Below, one piece after another: positions 16,267-26,931 of a DNA stretch of 64,000 nucleotides. Every line of letters begins with the position of its first letter. Within the stretch, counting starts at the first letter, position 1. The stretch is from Parvularcula sp. LCG005 (lineage in GTDB: Bacteria > Pseudomonadota > Alphaproteobacteria > Caulobacterales > Parvularculaceae), in assembly GCF_032930845.1 (NCBI RefSeq), contig NZ_CP136758.1, positions 3,020,879 to 3,084,878 of the forward strand. The letters run 5' to 3'. The notes under the pieces are model-generated. The model did not search any database. It saw only the letters and a program-made list of their open reading frames with translations, and was not told the origin of the DNA. The translations under genes were made by a program, and so were the position numbers.

Positions 16267-16959
16267 TCAGCCACAACGGGCAAATTTGAGATAGGCCGGG
16301 GGCCGCCCCTCACGAATGGCCTTTTTTTCATAGCGGGTCTGGGGCCAGTCTTCGGGCCGATTGGTCCAGTCCGCTTTGCGGTTGGCCGTCCACTGAAAAT
16401 CCTTGTTCCATCTGTTGTGAATCTGCACACGCATCAGCGTCCATCGCACATAATCGGGAATATCCGACGCCACGCGCAATTCACTGCCGGTCTGTAGCAA
16501 TCGCGCAGCATGGGCAAGGAAAGGCGCGGAAATCATCCGCCGTTTGAAATGCCGCGATTTGGGCCAGGGGTCCGGGTGCAGCACGAACATCCGGGACAGG
16601 CGCCGGTCGGGAATGGCCGCCATCAAGGGGCGCACATCGCCATGGCAGACCCGGACATTCTTGAGATCGTACTCATCAATCAGCGCAAGGAGCTTTGCCA
16701 CGCCATTGATGAAGGGCTCAGCGCCTATCATCAGCACGTCGGGGTTCTGGGCGGCATGCCAGGCGAGGTGTTCCCCGCCGCCAAAGCCGACCTCCAGCCA
16801 AACATCGCCCTGATGGGCGGCGACAATGCTCTTAACCGTGTCAGGGGTAACGGCGACCTGCGGCAGCAGATCGCTCATTAGATTGGAATGACGCGTCCGA
16901 AGCGGTTTGTCCTGGCGACGGCCATAAACGCGGTCATCGGTCCATTCGGGCGACGTCAT
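16267..16959 (-). CDS. trmB: tRNA (guanine-N7)-methyltransferase
   Basis: SAM-dependent enzyme making m7G46 in tRNA. 230 residues, class I methyltransferase with LEVGFGGGEHLAWHA (motif I), IGAEPFINGVAKL, and the TrmB-specific FVLHPDPWPKSRHFKRRMI, followed by TGSELRVASDIPDYV. ATG 16959 has a GAGG sequence at good spacing; a TTG at 16974 would overlap metK. Seven bases after the metK stop, so co-transcribed with the gene that makes its methyl donor. Confidence 0.95.
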   Translation of the reverse strand: MTSPEWTDDRVYGRRQDKPLRTRHSNLMSDLLPQVAVTPDTVKSIVAAHQGDVWLEVGFGGGEHLAWHAAQNPDVLMIGAEPFINGVAKLLALIDEYDLKNVRVCHGDVRPLMAAIPDRRLSRMFVLHPDPWPKSRHFKRRMISAPFLAHAARLLQTGSELRVASDIPDYVRWTLMRVQIHNRWNKDFQWTANRKADWTNRPEDWPQTRYEKKAIREGRPPAYLKFARCG

Positions 16960-16966
16960 AAGGGCC

Positions 16967-18133
16967 TCAGGCAAATGCGCTTTTCAGCTGGTCTGCAAGG
17001 TCCGTTTTCTCCCAAGGGAAGCTGCCATCGGCACCCGGTTCGCGACCGAAATGACCATAGGCGGCTGTCTGCTGGTAGATTGGGCGGTTCAGACCAAGAT
17101 GTGTCCGGATGCCCCTCGGCGTCAGATCCATGACCTCACGCAGCACGTTTTCCAGCTTGGCCGGATCCACTTCACTGTCGGTCAGGTCCACATAGACGGA
17201 CAGCGGCTTGGAGATCCCGATCGCGTAGGACACCTGGATCAGGCATTTGCGCGCCAGACCGGCAGCCACAACGTTCTTGGCCAGATAGCGGCAGGCATAG
17301 GCCGCGGACCGGTCGACTTTTGTCGGATCCTTGCCTGAGAACGCTCCGCCGCCATGGGGCGCTGCGCCGCCATAGGTGTCGACAATGATCTTCCGACCCG
17401 TCAGGCCGGCATCGCCATCTGGTCCACCGATGACGAACGCACCTGTGGGGTTCACGTAAAGTTCGTCTTCAGCCGGCATCCACCCTTCGGGCAGGATATC
17501 CTCAACAAACGGACGAACGAGGGCGCGAACATCGTCTTGGCTCAGGCCCGCTTTGTGCTGGGTCGAGACAACGACCGAGGTGGCCGCCACAGGGCGACCA
17601 TTGTCATAGCGCAATGTAACCTGGCTCTTGGCGTCGGGCTGGAACTCAGGACGTGTCCCGGCATGGCGGGCATCGGCCAGTGCCTTCACGATCCGGTGAG
17701 AATAGGCGATTGGCGCCGGCATCAGCTCAGGCGTCTCATCGGTAGCAAAACCGAACATCAGGCCCTGATCGCCGGCACCTTCGTCCTTGTTACCGCTGGC
17801 GTCGACACCTTGGGCGATTTCAGCGGACTGGCCATGGACGTAACAGTCAATATCGGCGTTTTTCCAATGGAAGCCTTCCTGCTCGTAACCGATCTGGCGA
17901 ATCACCTTGCGCGCTGTCTCGATCATTTCTTCGTGCGAGACGGTTTCTGCGCAGCGTGTTTCGCCCGCCAACACAACCTTGTTGGTCGTCGTCAGCGTTT
18001 CCACAGCAACGCGCGCCTGCGGGTCACGGCTCAGGAAGAGATCGACGATTGCATCGGAAATCTGATCCGAGACCTTGTCAGGATGGCCTTCGGATACCGA
18101 TTCAGATGTAAACAGATAGGAATTGGCCGACAT
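16967..18133 (-). CDS. metK: S-adenosylmethionine synthetase
   Basis: Makes SAM from methionine and ATP. 388 residues from ATG 18133, preceded by GAGAGGG; the frame extends upstream but the family begins at [20 protein letters not shown], which includes the ATP/Met site. The signatures [12 protein letters not shown] and [16 protein letters not shown] are both present. The gene follows an XRE regulator, an arrangement that recurs in Alphaproteobacteria. I saw no SAM riboswitch in the 68-base leader. Confidence 0.97.
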   Translation of the reverse strand: MSANSYLFTSESVSEGHPDKVSDQISDAIVDLFLSRDPQARVAVETLTTTNKVVLAGETRCAETVSHEEMIETARKVIRQIGYEQEGFHWKNADIDCYVHGQSAEIAQGVDASGNKDEGAGDQGLMFGFATDETPELMPAPIAYSHRIVKALADARHAGTRPEFQPDAKSQVTLRYDNGRPVAATSVVVSTQHKAGLSQDDVRALVRPFVEDILPEGWMPAEDELYVNPTGAFVIGGPDGDAGLTGRKIIVDTYGGAAPHGGGAFSGKDPTKVDRSAAYACRYLAKNVVAAGLARKCLIQVSYAIGISKPLSVYVDLTDSEVDPAKLENVLREVMDLTPRGIRTHLGLNRPIYQQTAAYGHFGREPGADGSFPWEKTDLADQLKSAFA

Positions 18134-18201
18134 GGGTGCCCTCTCAGAACATATAAGGAAAGCTTTATGTCCTGCGCTTGGACCCAATACAAGTGGTCGA
18201 A

Positions 18202-18648
18202 CTAGTTTTCTTCGTTATCAAGTCCGTCGGAAAGCGTCCGCACCAGATCGAGCACCCGGCGCCGCACCTGAGGGTCTTCAATTCGGCTGAATGCACGACA
18301 TAGCTGCATGCCTTCGGGGGTCGCGAGCATGGCAAGGAAGTCGGCACGTTCGTCCTGATATTCAGGCGCACCCTTCTCGGCCAAGCCAATCATGTTTGTC
18401 GCGGAATCGCCGAAATCGTCGTAGAAAAACTGCACCGGCACGTCGAGAATACGAGCGATGTCGAACAGGCGGCTCGCGCCAATACGGTTGACGCCTTTCT
18501 CATATTTCTGGACCTGTTGAAATGTCAGGCCAAGTTCTTCGCCCAGCTTGTCCTGACTGATCCCCTTCATCATGCGGCGCAGCCGGACGCGACTTCCCAC
18601 ATGGATGTCCATGGGGTGTGGTGCCCGTTTATTGAGCTTTTCAGCCAT
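18202..18648 (-). CDS. XRE-family transcriptional regulator
   Basis: 148 residues. A helix-turn-helix of the Cro/CI type spans about 20-75 ([20 protein letters not shown], then [20 protein letters not shown]) followed by a short helical C-terminal region ([21 protein letters not shown]). This is the small SinR-like regulator found next to metK in many Alphaproteobacteria. GAGG lies six bases before the ATG. Likely co-transcribed with metK; target genes unknown. Confidence 0.9.
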   Translation of the reverse strand: MAEKLNKRAPHPMDIHVGSRVRLRRMMKGISQDKLGEELGLTFQQVQKYEKGVNRIGASRLFDIARILDVPVQFFYDDFGDSATNMIGLAEKGAPEYQDERADFLAMLATPEGMQLCRAFSRIEDPQVRRRVLDLVRTLSDGLDNEEN

Positions 18649-18685
18649 TCAAAACCTCAAATCACTGCATCGCAAAAACTTGGGT

Positions 18686-20290
18686 TTAGTAGATGCGATT
18701 TTCACTGCGGCGCAAGCCGGTAAACCAACATAATAATACAACCAGGGCGAGAAGGCCAATATAGGGTATGCTGCCCAACCGGTCATAGGGTGTCCTGCTG
18801 ATTGAACGAGGCAAAGTTTTTGTGATTGCCCCAGCTTCGTATAGCGGGAGTGACTCAACAATCCGGCCATAAGGGTCGATCAGCGCGGAAATACCGGTAT
18901 TGGCCGACCGCGCCATCGGCAGGCCGCTCTCAATCGCGCGAAGGCGAGAAATATCAAGATGTTGGCGAGGCCCGGCATTGTCTCCAAACCATGCGTCATT
19001 GGTCATCACCACCAGCCATTCGGGACGCTGGTCCGATGGATAGAGCTGGCGCGGAAACACATCTTCATAACAGATGAGCGGCGCGAAGGGGTGAGGACCG
19101 ATCGACAGCGTCCGAGGCCCAATTCCTGGCGTGAAACCATCGTCTACCGGGGCAAGCTGCGACAACCCAAGGGCTGTCAGAAGGCCCTTCAGGGGCAAGT
19201 ATTCGCCGAACGGAACCAGATGATGCTTATCATATATGGCGAGCAGCGGCTTTTCACCCTCCACCGTCTCTCCGAACACCACGGCACTGTTGCCATACCG
19301 GATCGTCTCAGTCTCATCGCGATAATATCGGAATGTCCCCGCAATCAGGGTCGTACCGGTTGGTAGTGCCGAGCCAAAATATCTTGATGCGTCAATAGCT
19401 TGCGCCAGATAAGGCTCTGCATTCTCCGGCCATACCGCATAGGTTGTACGCTCCAGGCTGGCAGCATCTTGGGTCAGGCGGACGGTGCGCTGGAAGATGG
19501 CATCGCGCTTGTCCGGATCAAATTTGTCGATCTGCGGCACGTTGGGCTGAACGATGACGACGTCGACATCCGTCAGCTCATTGGCGGCCGTCGCCAGCCT
19601 GATGGCGCCGAAACCCAGGAGGGCGATGACGCCACCAACCGCACCGGCCAACGGTTTCAGGTTTACATGGGCGCGGCTGAACGCGACGGCTGGCAGACTT
19701 GCAATGATCAGGACCACGAGGCTGAGGCCGTAAGGCCCGATCCAAGCGGCCAATTGCGCCGTCAGGGCGGTCCCGGCAAAGCTTTGGCCGATCAGATTCC
19801 AAGGAAATCCCGTCAGAATGTGACCGCGAGCGTATTCAAACAGACTGATGGTGAGCGGCAGCAGAAACACCCGTGACAGGTTGAAACGCCATAACGGCGA
19901 CGCTGCCAAGAGGGCCAGACCGAAGAAGAGGCCTAGAAAGGCCGTCAGCAACGGGATGGCGATTGGGATCATCCAGCCAAACGCGTCGGCCTGCACCAGA
20001 AATGCATTCGCGAGCCAACGCAGGCTGAACAGGAAATATCCAAACCCGAACGCCGTGCCGGTGACAAAGGCGGCCCAGTGGGGCCGTCGTCCTGACCGCG
20101 TACTGTCCATCAGCCAGATCAGGCACGACATGCCCACAAAGAGGGCCGGCAAGATGTAGAGCGGTGCCAGCGCCGTTGCCGTCAGCGCGCCAAAACCGAA
20201 AGCCGTCAGATAGCGCTGCCAACTTTGCAGCTGCCCGATATGCCGGGCAGAACGGTTGATCAGAGACAGAGGTCCCCGATCACTCGTCAC
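18686..20290 (-). CDS. lnt: Apolipoprotein N-acyltransferase
   Basis: Inner-membrane enzyme that adds the third acyl chain to lipoproteins. About 534 residues: six to seven N-terminal membrane helices, then a periplasmic nitrilase-like domain with the catalytic Glu/Lys/Cys triad regions (VWPENAEPYL, DKHHLVPFGEYLPL, PLICYEDVFPRQL) and a final helix. I use the GTG at 20290, which overlaps the upstream gene by 11 bases; a TTG at 20332 in the same frame would add 14 residues. Several lipoproteins in the window (GH3, amidase, TbpB-like) are potential substrates. Confidence 0.94.
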   Translation of the reverse strand: MTSDRGPLSLINRSARHIGQLQSWQRYLTAFGFGALTATALAPLYILPALFVGMSCLIWLMDSTRSGRRPHWAAFVTGTAFGFGYFLFSLRWLANAFLVQADAFGWMIPIAIPLLTAFLGLFFGLALLAASPLWRFNLSRVFLLPLTISLFEYARGHILTGFPWNLIGQSFAGTALTAQLAAWIGPYGLSLVVLIIASLPAVAFSRAHVNLKPLAGAVGGVIALLGFGAIRLATAANELTDVDVVIVQPNVPQIDKFDPDKRDAIFQRTVRLTQDAASLERTTYAVWPENAEPYLAQAIDASRYFGSALPTGTTLIAGTFRYYRDETETIRYGNSAVVFGETVEGEKPLLAIYDKHHLVPFGEYLPLKGLLTALGLSQLAPVDDGFTPGIGPRTLSIGPHPFAPLICYEDVFPRQLYPSDQRPEWLVVMTNDAWFGDNAGPRQHLDISRLRAIESGLPMARSANTGISALIDPYGRIVESLPLYEAGAITKTLPRSISRTPYDRLGSIPYIGLLALVVLLCWFTGLRRSENRIY

Positions 20291-21224
20291 GGGGATCCGC
20301 AGGGACGGGTTCAGCCGGGGCGGCGTCGCCAATGCTGGCCAGACGGATCAGAATGCGCCGGATGCGTCGGGGATCGGCATCCCGAACCTCGAAATCATGT
20401 CCATCCGGATGCGAAATGACCTCGCCTCGCAAAGGCACACGGCCTGCCAGAGAGGCCACAAGGCCGCCGAGCGTCTCGGCATCATGGTCTTCAAGTCGCA
20501 GGTCGATACCAATTTCACCAGCCAGATCTTCCAGCGGGGTTCGGGCATCGGCATCCCAGCGCTGGTCGCCCATCTGCTTGAGGTCGTAGCTGTCGCCCAT
20601 ATCGTGCTCATCACGGATATCGCCGACGATCAGTTCGATCAGGTCCTCGATTGTAACCAGGCCATCCGTGCCGCCATATTCGTCAATGACGAGCGCCATG
20701 TGGACGCGGCTGACCTGCATGCGCAACAAAAGGTCTGTCACCGGCATGGACGGCGGCACATAGAGGATCTGACGGATCAGGCCTTCGAGAACGGGCCGTC
20801 CCTCTCGCGCCGCCTGCGCCTCAGGGTCAGCGAGGACGCCCACCACATCCTTGATGTGCACCATGCCGACGGGATCATCGAGATCACCGCGATAGACGGG
20901 CAGGCGGGAATGGTTGGCTTCAGAAAAACATTTGAGAAGATCGTTGAGGGCAACGTCGAAGTCCACGCCGATAATATCGGCTCGCGGAATGGCCACGTCG
21001 TCCACGCGTTTTTTGTCGAACGCGATAATGCGATCGATCATGTCTCGCTCGGGCAGCGACAGGGTGCCGCCGTTTCCGGTCGTTGCGTGTTGCATCATGG
21101 TGTCGTGGTTGTCGCTTCGCTGACGTCTGCGCGCCAACAGGGCGAGCAGCCCTCGTTTTGTGTCTGGTGTCTGAGTCTGCCCCGCGGGTGCGGGGCTGAT
21201 AGACGGCGCGGCGCCGTCGGGCAT
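20280..21224 (-). CDS. CorC/HlyC-type CBS-domain protein
   Basis: 314-residue soluble CBS-pair protein followed by a CorC_HlyC domain, the form usual between ybeY and lnt in Alphaproteobacteria; related to magnesium/cobalt efflux factor CorC. Landmarks: [20 protein letters not shown], two CBS repeats at about 75-190 ([40 protein letters not shown]), then [20 protein letters not shown] and the C-terminal adenylate-binding-like domain. ATG 21224 is preferred over GTG 21242 because GAGGAG stands at ideal distance before it. Exact function, possibly envelope ion homeostasis, is inferred. Confidence 0.9.
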   Translation of the reverse strand: MPDGAAPSISPAPAGQTQTPDTKRGLLALLARRRQRSDNHDTMMQHATTGNGGTLSLPERDMIDRIIAFDKKRVDDVAIPRADIIGVDFDVALNDLLKCFSEANHSRLPVYRGDLDDPVGMVHIKDVVGVLADPEAQAAREGRPVLEGLIRQILYVPPSMPVTDLLLRMQVSRVHMALVIDEYGGTDGLVTIEDLIELIVGDIRDEHDMGDSYDLKQMGDQRWDADARTPLEDLAGEIGIDLRLEDHDAETLGGLVASLAGRVPLRGEVISHPDGHDFEVRDADPRRIRRILIRLASIGDAAPAEPVPADPRDE

Positions 21225-21238
21225 TGCCTTCTCCTCTG

Positions 21239-21715
21239 TCACGCCGACCCGTCTGAATAGGGGTCGGCGATGTCCAATTGCGAAAGGAGGCGGATTTCGA
21301 GTGTTTCCATCTCCTCCGCCTCTTCCTCGTCTATGTGATCATAGCCGAGTAAATGTAAAACACCATGCAGGACAAGATGCGTTAAATGGTGGGCAAAGGG
21401 GATGTTTTTTTCCGCCGCTTCCCGTGCGCAGGTCTCATAGGCCAGCGCCAGATCGCCCAGTGGCGGCGTCTCTCCTTCGCCGACAGGAAAATCATCGGCG
21501 GGAAAAGACAGGACATTCGTGGGCTTGTCCTTGCCGCGCCATTCCAGATTCAGGCCGTGCACTTCGCTGTCATTGGTGAACAGCGCGGAGACGTCACCAT
21601 AAGAGGCTTCAACGGACAGGGCACCAGAAAGGATGCGCGCCACATTGGCCGTCACCTCCTCCACCGGACATGATGCCCACCGCTCATCGGCAATTTCGAT
21701 ATCGAAACAGATCAT
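21239..21715 (-). CDS. ybeY: Endoribonuclease YbeY
   Basis: Zinc endoribonuclease for 16S rRNA 3' maturation and ribosome quality control. 158 residues, with the metal site HGVLHLLGYDH (His117, His121, His127) and the conserved Arg60 in LNLEWRGKDKPTNVLSFP. Its ATG overlaps the phoH stop (ATGA), the usual phoH-ybeY coupling. Confidence 0.97.
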   Translation of the reverse strand: MICFDIEIADERWASCPVEEVTANVARILSGALSVEASYGDVSALFTNDSEVHGLNLEWRGKDKPTNVLSFPADDFPVGEGETPPLGDLALAYETCAREAAEKNIPFAHHLTHLVLHGVLHLLGYDHIDEEEAEEMETLEIRLLSQLDIADPYSDGSA

Positions 21716-22689
21716 GCCTGGCGCGGGGCTGCCCGTCTGGCGGCGCGATCATCATAGGCCTTGACGATATCACGCACCAGACGATGGCGCACCACATCAT
21801 CCCCGGTGAACCGGGTAACGGCCACGCCCTCAATGTTGGTCAGAAGGCCCAGCGCATCGGCAAGGCCGGATTCGGACGGATTGGGCAGGTCGGTCTGGCT
21901 GGGGTCGCCGGTGATGACCATGCGTGATCCTTCGCCAAGACGGGTCAGGAACATCTTCATCTGGGCGATCGACGCATTCTGCGCTTCATCGAGGATCACA
22001 TAGGCTCGCGCGAGCGTCCGGCCGCGCATGAAGGCGAGCGGGGCGATCTCGATCTCGTTCTTCTCGATCCGCTTGTCCACCAGGTCGGCATGCACAACGT
22101 CATAAAGGGCGTCGTAGAGCGGGCGCAGATAGGGGTCGACCTTCTCCTTCATGTCGCCGGGCAGGAAGCCAATCCGCTCACCTGCTTCGACGGCCGGGCG
22201 GGAGAGGATCAGCCGCTCGACTTCACCACGCAACAGCATGGATATGCCGTGCGCGACCGCCAGATAGGTTTTCCCCGTCCCTGCAGGGCCAACACCGAAG
22301 ACCAGCTCGTTCTCGCGCAGGGCATTCATGTAATGGGCTTGGGCCGGGGTGCGCGGCGTAATCGACCGGCGCGGCAGCGTCAGGGTCAGGTCTTTGGGCG
22401 CGGGTTTGCCGGTCTCTGCATCCGCTTCTCCCTCGCCCAGCAGGCGCAGCGCCGCCTCAACGTCAGGCAGGCTGAGCTCCAGTCCCTTCTGAAGGCGCTG
22501 ATAGAGCGCAGTCAGGGCGGCGCGGGCTTCCTCGCGCGCGCCCTCCGGACCTTTCAGGGTAATGGTGTTGCCGCGGGGCAGGAGCTCAACACCAAGGCGT
22601 TGCTCCAGCAGCATCAGATGGGTGTCATGAGGACCGCACAGCTCGACAAAGCGGGCATTGTCCTCAAAGGTCAGTGTTTCGGTCGTCAA
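21712..22689 (-). CDS. phoH: PhoH-like ATPase/RNA helicase-like protein
   Basis: P-loop NTPase of the PhoH family, probably acting on RNA with YbeY. 325 residues: an N-terminal KH-like region, then Walker A GPAGTGKT at 134-141, Walker [11 protein letters not shown] and the [10 protein letters not shown] motif typical of superfamily 1 helicase-like cores. Overlaps miaB by four bases upstream and ybeY by four downstream, so three genes are translated as a chain. Confidence 0.95.
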   Translation of the reverse strand: MTTETLTFEDNARFVELCGPHDTHLMLLEQRLGVELLPRGNTITLKGPEGAREEARAALTALYQRLQKGLELSLPDVEAALRLLGEGEADAETGKPAPKDLTLTLPRRSITPRTPAQAHYMNALRENELVFGVGPAGTGKTYLAVAHGISMLLRGEVERLILSRPAVEAGERIGFLPGDMKEKVDPYLRPLYDALYDVVHADLVDKRIEKNEIEIAPLAFMRGRTLARAYVILDEAQNASIAQMKMFLTRLGEGSRMVITGDPSQTDLPNPSESGLADALGLLTNIEGVAVTRFTGDDVVRHRLVRDIVKAYDDRAARRAAPRQA

Positions 22690-24047
22690 GCTGCATCCCT
22701 TGCCAGCGAACCCGCCAGGCTGTTCGTCATTGTGCCGTCAATGCGCACATCGACGATCTGCCCCAACAGGGCCGGGTCACCGACCGCGAAGACAGACTGC
22801 AGATATGGTGACCGGCCGATCAGCTGGCCAGCCTGCCGACCATGTTTTTCAAACAGGACGGGCAGGGTCCGGCCCACTTGTGCGGCGTTGAATGCCTGTT
22901 TCTGGTCTTCGAGCAGGGCCTGCAGGCGCTGCAGGCGCTCATTCTTGACGTCCTCTGCCACCTGCTTGGCCATGGTCGCGCCTGGCGTCCCCGGACGGCG
23001 GGAATATTTGAACGAGAAGCAGCTGGCGTAATTGATCTCCCGCACCAGGGCCATGGTGTCCTCGAACGCCGCATCATCCTCACCGGGGAAGCCGACAATC
23101 ATGTCGCCTGAGATGGCAATGTCCGGCCGTGCGGCGCGGATTATCTCGATCGTGCGAATATAGCTTTCTGCCGTGTGGCCGCGGTTCATGGCCTTCAGGA
23201 TGCGATCTGACCCGGCCTGCACGGGGAGGTGCAGATAGGGCATCAGCTTTTCTTCCTCACCAAAGGCAGCGATCAGCTCATCGTCCATGTCCCGCGGGTG
23301 GGAGGTGGTGAAGCGGATCCGGTCGATGCCGTCGACGCGCGCCAGGTGGCGGCAGAGTTGGCCAAGGCCCCATGCGTCGCCGCTGGTGCCCGCGGGGGCT
23401 GGTGACTGCCACGCATTGACGTTCTGGCCGAGCAGCGTGATCTCACGCACCCCTTGCGCGGCCAGCTGGCGCACTTCGGCGGTGATCATGTCCACATGTC
23501 GGGAAACTTCCGCGCCGCGGGTGTAAGGGACGACACAGAAGGTGCAGAACTTGTCGCATCCCTCCTGCACCGTCACGAACGCCGTGTAGCCATCGGCTTC
23601 GCGGTGCGCCGCCAGCGCGTCGAACTTCTCTTCAACGTCAAAATGGGTTTCCAGCACCTCGCCCTTGTCGCGGGCGGCGCGGGCGATCATTTCGGGCAGC
23701 TTGTGATAGCTCTGGGGCCCAAACACGATATCCACCTGCGGCGCACGGGCGGTGATCTCCGCGCCCTCGGCCTGCGCAACACAGCCAGCCACGGCGATCT
23801 GCATGCCGCGCTCTTCTTTCAGGGGTTTGAGGCGCCCGAGCTCAGAATAGACTTTCTCCGCCGCTTTCTCGCGAATGTGGCAGGTGTTCAGAATGACCAG
23901 ATCGGCGTCATCGACCACGTCCGTCGGCGCATAGCCGAGCGGCTTCAAAAGCCCGGTCATGCGCTCTGAATCGTAGACGTTCATCTGACAGCCCCAAGTC
24001 TTGACGAAGACCCGTTTGACCGCGGTGGTGGTTGTGTTTTCTGACAT
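22686..24047 (-). CDS. miaB: tRNA-i6A37 methylthiotransferase MiaB
   Basis: Radical SAM enzyme converting i6A37 to ms2i6A37 in tRNA. 453 residues with the UPF0004 cluster cysteines C20, C56 and C89, the radical SAM motif CDKFCTFC (C164, C168, C171), the central TIM-barrel and a C-terminal TRAM domain ([20 protein letters not shown]). The sequence [15 protein letters not shown] is diagnostic of MiaB rather than RimO. Confidence 0.97.
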   Translation of the reverse strand: MSENTTTTAVKRVFVKTWGCQMNVYDSERMTGLLKPLGYAPTDVVDDADLVILNTCHIREKAAEKVYSELGRLKPLKEERGMQIAVAGCVAQAEGAEITARAPQVDIVFGPQSYHKLPEMIARAARDKGEVLETHFDVEEKFDALAAHREADGYTAFVTVQEGCDKFCTFCVVPYTRGAEVSRHVDMITAEVRQLAAQGVREITLLGQNVNAWQSPAPAGTSGDAWGLGQLCRHLARVDGIDRIRFTTSHPRDMDDELIAAFGEEEKLMPYLHLPVQAGSDRILKAMNRGHTAESYIRTIEIIRAARPDIAISGDMIVGFPGEDDAAFEDTMALVREINYASCFSFKYSRRPGTPGATMAKQVAEDVKNERLQRLQALLEDQKQAFNAAQVGRTLPVLFEKHGRQAGQLIGRSPYLQSVFAVGDPALLGQIVDVRIDGTMTNSLAGSLARDAA

Positions 24048-24111
24048 TGTTCTGGGGCCTTAGACGAACAAAGCGGTTCTTGTCATCGGCCGATTGAAGA
24101 TCGCCAGCCCG

Positions 24112-24630
24112 CTATGCCGAGCGGGTTCGTTGGCGAACCAGCGGCGCCAGCGTGCGCAGAAAAACTGCGACCTCGTCCACCAGTGCCCGAATGGCTTCAC
24201 CACGCCGTTCTGGCGCATACCGTACGGTATGGTTTAGTGCTTCCTCGAGCGTCGTGGCCCTTGTTTCCTCGGCCGGGGAGAGGGAAAGCTTCCGTGCCTC
24301 GCGCAGCAGGACCAGCTGGGCATGCACGGCGCGGACATCCGCAAAGGCGCGCATCATGGGCGTCAGGAGGGCGGAATCCTCCTGCCAGCTCCTGCCCTCA
24401 AACAGCTCCTGAATGACCCGTTGTCCGGCGCCATCGCACTGATAATCAACGCAGCCTGAACACCCTTTCGACGTCAAAACGTCATGGATGCTACAGCGGT
24501 GGTGGTCCAGATGCTGGCAGGGCGTGCCGGCGGCCTTGTCGAAGGAAAACTTCTGTCCCTTGTCGATGGCCAGCGCCACGCAGCATAGGGCCGCGCATTG
24601 GTCACAGTCGGGGGTCAGGGAATGGGACAA
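24112..24630 (-). CDS. Cysteine-cluster protein (YkgJ-like)
   Basis: 172 residues from a TTG at 24630 that has GGAG at ideal distance; an ATG at 24732 would add a very basic, family-untypical leader reaching across the start of the divergent mscS gene. The first 65 residues hold nine cysteines (C9, C12, C16, C17, C38, C46, C57, C60, C65) in an arrangement of a putative zinc or iron-sulfur cluster domain; the rest is helical (RAVHAQLVLLREARKLSLSP). Similar cysteine domains occur in actinobacterial proteins of unknown role. Not in an obvious operon; miaB follows 65 bases downstream. Confidence 0.7.
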   Translation of the reverse strand: MSHSLTPDCDQCAALCCVALAIDKGQKFSFDKAAGTPCQHLDHHRCSIHDVLTSKGCSGCVDYQCDGAGQRVIQELFEGRSWQEDSALLTPMMRAFADVRAVHAQLVLLREARKLSLSPAEETRATTLEEALNHTVRYAPERRGEAIRALVDEVAVFLRTLAPLVRQRTRSA

Positions 24631-24721
24631 GGCTTTCTCCGGGGGCGGGTCGCGATGGCGCGGACGTCTTCTTTTGCCCTCTGCGCAAATTCCCTTATGT
24701 GACAAATGCCGCGACCGATAA

Positions 24722-26302
24722 ATGAGCCTCATGCAAAATCAGCCCGCCTCTACCGACACCGTCCGTATCGAAGCCAATGGAACGGTGATCGAAGTGCCGC
24801 GCGATGCAGCGGAGCGGGCATTGGGCCAGCAGGCGGCGGTCCAGCAGGCCCCGATGGAAGAGGCGCAGCCGATCGACCAGTCCCTCGACGGCGCGACGCC
24901 GCCCGATGCACCGGCTGATGTACCGCCGGTCGTCGGGGAGGACTCACCGTCCGGCCTGGCCGACATCTTTGCCATGGACAGCCTGAAGCAGCGCGGTCTC
25001 GATATCTGGCTGTGGATTCAGGAGCACGTCCTGACCGTCAATATGGGCATCCAGCTCGCCCTGATCGTCGCCGCCTTTGTGCCCGCGCTGATCTTCGGGC
25101 CAAAGCTGAAGCGCCTGATCAACCGCCACCTGCGGCAGCGGATGCCGCCTGGCATTTTGCGCCGTGCTTCGGATGCGTTTGCGACGGTGGCCACACTGAT
25201 CGCGCTATGGCTCACCCTGTCGCTGTTCTCTGGCATCCTGGCCGGGATGGGGCAGTCCAATGCCGTCATCTCCGCGGTGCAGAGCCTGCTGACGGCTGCC
25301 ATTGTCATCCGGCTCGTCACCCTCGTCATCCGCTCGCCGTTCTGGTCCAAGGTTGCGTTTTACGTGGCGTGGCCAATCGCGGCGCTCGATGCCTTCGGCG
25401 TCCTTGATGACGTCGCTGCCAGCCTGAAGGCCGCGTCCATTCCGCTGGGAGAAAATGCGGCCGGCGATGCCGTGACGCTTTCTGCGCTGGATGTCGTCCG
25501 CGCGGCGATCATCTTTGCCATCTTCTTCTGGATCGCGTCATTGGCTGCAGGGATCATCAACCGGCAGATCCAGAACGTTGATGAGCTGAACCCCTCCTTC
25601 AAGGCGCTGCTGGCAAAGGTGCTGAACTTCGTGATGCCCGTCATCGCGCTGGTGTTCGCGCTGAACATGATCGGCTTCAACCTTGCCAGCCTCGCGGTCT
25701 TTTCCGGCGCCGTCGGCCTCGGGATCGGTCTGGGTCTCCAGAAAATCATCTCGAACTTCCTCGCCGGCTTCACCCTGCTGGCCGACAAATCCATCAAGCC
25801 GGGCGACACGGTTGAGGTGGACGGCGTCTATGGCTGGATTACGGAAATGAAGAGCCGCTATGTGGCGATCCGCACGCGCGATGGCACCGCGCATCTGGTA
25901 CCAAACTCGGTCTTCATCGACGAAGGCGTGGTCAACTGGTCGCATGACGACCGGGCGGTGCGGGTGAAGGCTGATTTCGGCGTCACCTACAATCAGCGGG
26001 ATCTGGAACTGGTCCAGAAACTCGCGGTGGAGGCAGCCGAGGGGGTTGAGCGCGTGCTCGAGAAGCCCGGACCGGTCTGCAACCTTGTCGGCTTTGGCGA
26101 CAGCTCGGTCGATTTCAGCCTGCGGTTCTGGATCAACGATCCGCCCAATGGCATCGCCAATGTGAAGTCCCAGGTCATGATGCGTCTGTGGCATGCCCTG
26201 CATGATCACAACATCGAAATTCCGTTCCCGCAGCGCGATCTGCACATCCGGTCATCGGATGTGGATTTCAGGCGGCTGTCATCAGCATCGGCTGAGGATT
26301 GA
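24722..26302 (+). CDS. MscS-family mechanosensitive channel
   Basis: 526-residue small-conductance mechanosensitive channel of the extended type. A polar, Pro/Ala-rich N-terminus of about 85 residues is followed by five or six membrane helices and the pore helix region GAVGLGIGLGLQKIISNFLA, then FTLLADKSIKPGDTVEVDGV starting the cytoplasmic beta domain and an alpha-beta domain to the end. It releases solutes under osmotic downshock. ATG 24722; a second ATG at 24731 is also possible. Its stop overlaps the next gene. Confidence 0.92.
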   Translation: MSLMQNQPASTDTVRIEANGTVIEVPRDAAERALGQQAAVQQAPMEEAQPIDQSLDGATPPDAPADVPPVVGEDSPSGLADIFAMDSLKQRGLDIWLWIQEHVLTVNMGIQLALIVAAFVPALIFGPKLKRLINRHLRQRMPPGILRRASDAFATVATLIALWLTLSLFSGILAGMGQSNAVISAVQSLLTAAIVIRLVTLVIRSPFWSKVAFYVAWPIAALDAFGVLDDVAASLKAASIPLGENAAGDAVTLSALDVVRAAIIFAIFFWIASLAAGIINRQIQNVDELNPSFKALLAKVLNFVMPVIALVFALNMIGFNLASLAVFSGAVGLGIGLGLQKIISNFLAGFTLLADKSIKPGDTVEVDGVYGWITEMKSRYVAIRTRDGTAHLVPNSVFIDEGVVNWSHDDRAVRVKADFGVTYNQRDLELVQKLAVEAAEGVERVLEKPGPVCNLVGFGDSSVDFSLRFWINDPPNGIANVKSQVMMRLWHALHDHNIEIPFPQRDLHIRSSDVDFRRLSSASAED

Positions 26303-26931
26303 TGGCGGAGAAGACAATCTACCTCGTCCGCCACGGCCGGACCGAATGGAACACCGAAAAGCGCATGCAGGGGCAGATGGACAGCCCCCTGACCGAGGAA
26401 GGTCACCTGCACGCTGAGCAGTCCGGGCAGTTCCTTGCCGAGCAGGGGATTGAGCACATCTTTGCTTCTCCTCTGGGGCGGGTGCAGCAGACGCTCGATC
26501 ATGTGCGCCGTCACGTAGACGCCCCGGTCACCGTGGATGACCGCCTGATGGAATGGCACTGCGGTGACTGGTCAGGCACGCTTTACGACGATTTAAGCAC
26601 GCATTGGCCGGACGAATGGATGGCGTGGGAGAAGGACCGCTACGGCTACCGCCCGCCGGCGGCTGAGAATTACGATGACATGATTGACCGCTGTGCGCCG
26701 GCGCTGGAGGCCATTCTGGCCGCAGAGGCATCGACGATTGCGGTGCTCTCCCACGGTCTTTTGAACCGGGCATTGGCGCTGCAGCTGCTCGGGCTGAGCG
26801 CGTCCGAAGTGCTCCGGGTGCGCCAGCATAATGACGTGATTTTCCGCATTCAGGTGGGCGAGACCTGCTCGGCCGAGCATTTTGTCGCTGGAGAGGGGCC
26901 TTATCCGGGCCTGCCCATGGCCAGCCGCTAG
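26302..26931 (+). CDS. Histidine phosphatase family protein
   Basis: 209 residues, phosphoglycerate-mutase-like fold. Catalytic RHG at 10-12 (YLVRHGRTEWN), second motif FASPLGRVQQT, the acid Glu in LMEWHCGDW and the late His in VLSHGLLNRAL. Could act on sugar phosphates, alpha-ribazole phosphate or phosphoproteins; substrate not predictable. ATG shares its A with the mscS TGA stop. Confidence 0.9.
   Translation: MAEKTIYLVRHGRTEWNTEKRMQGQMDSPLTEEGHLHAEQSGQFLAEQGIEHIFASPLGRVQQTLDHVRRHVDAPVTVDDRLMEWHCGDWSGTLYDDLSTHWPDEWMAWEKDRYGYRPPAAENYDDMIDRCAPALEAILAAEASTIAVLSHGLLNRALALQLLGLSASEVLRVRQHNDVIFRIQVGETCSAEHFVAGEGPYPGLPMASR

Noticed and set aside
18134..18201. Possible SAM riboswitch in the metK leader
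   Set aside because: Only 68 bases between the XRE gene and metK, and none of the SAM-II or SAM/SAH consensus segments could be recognised.
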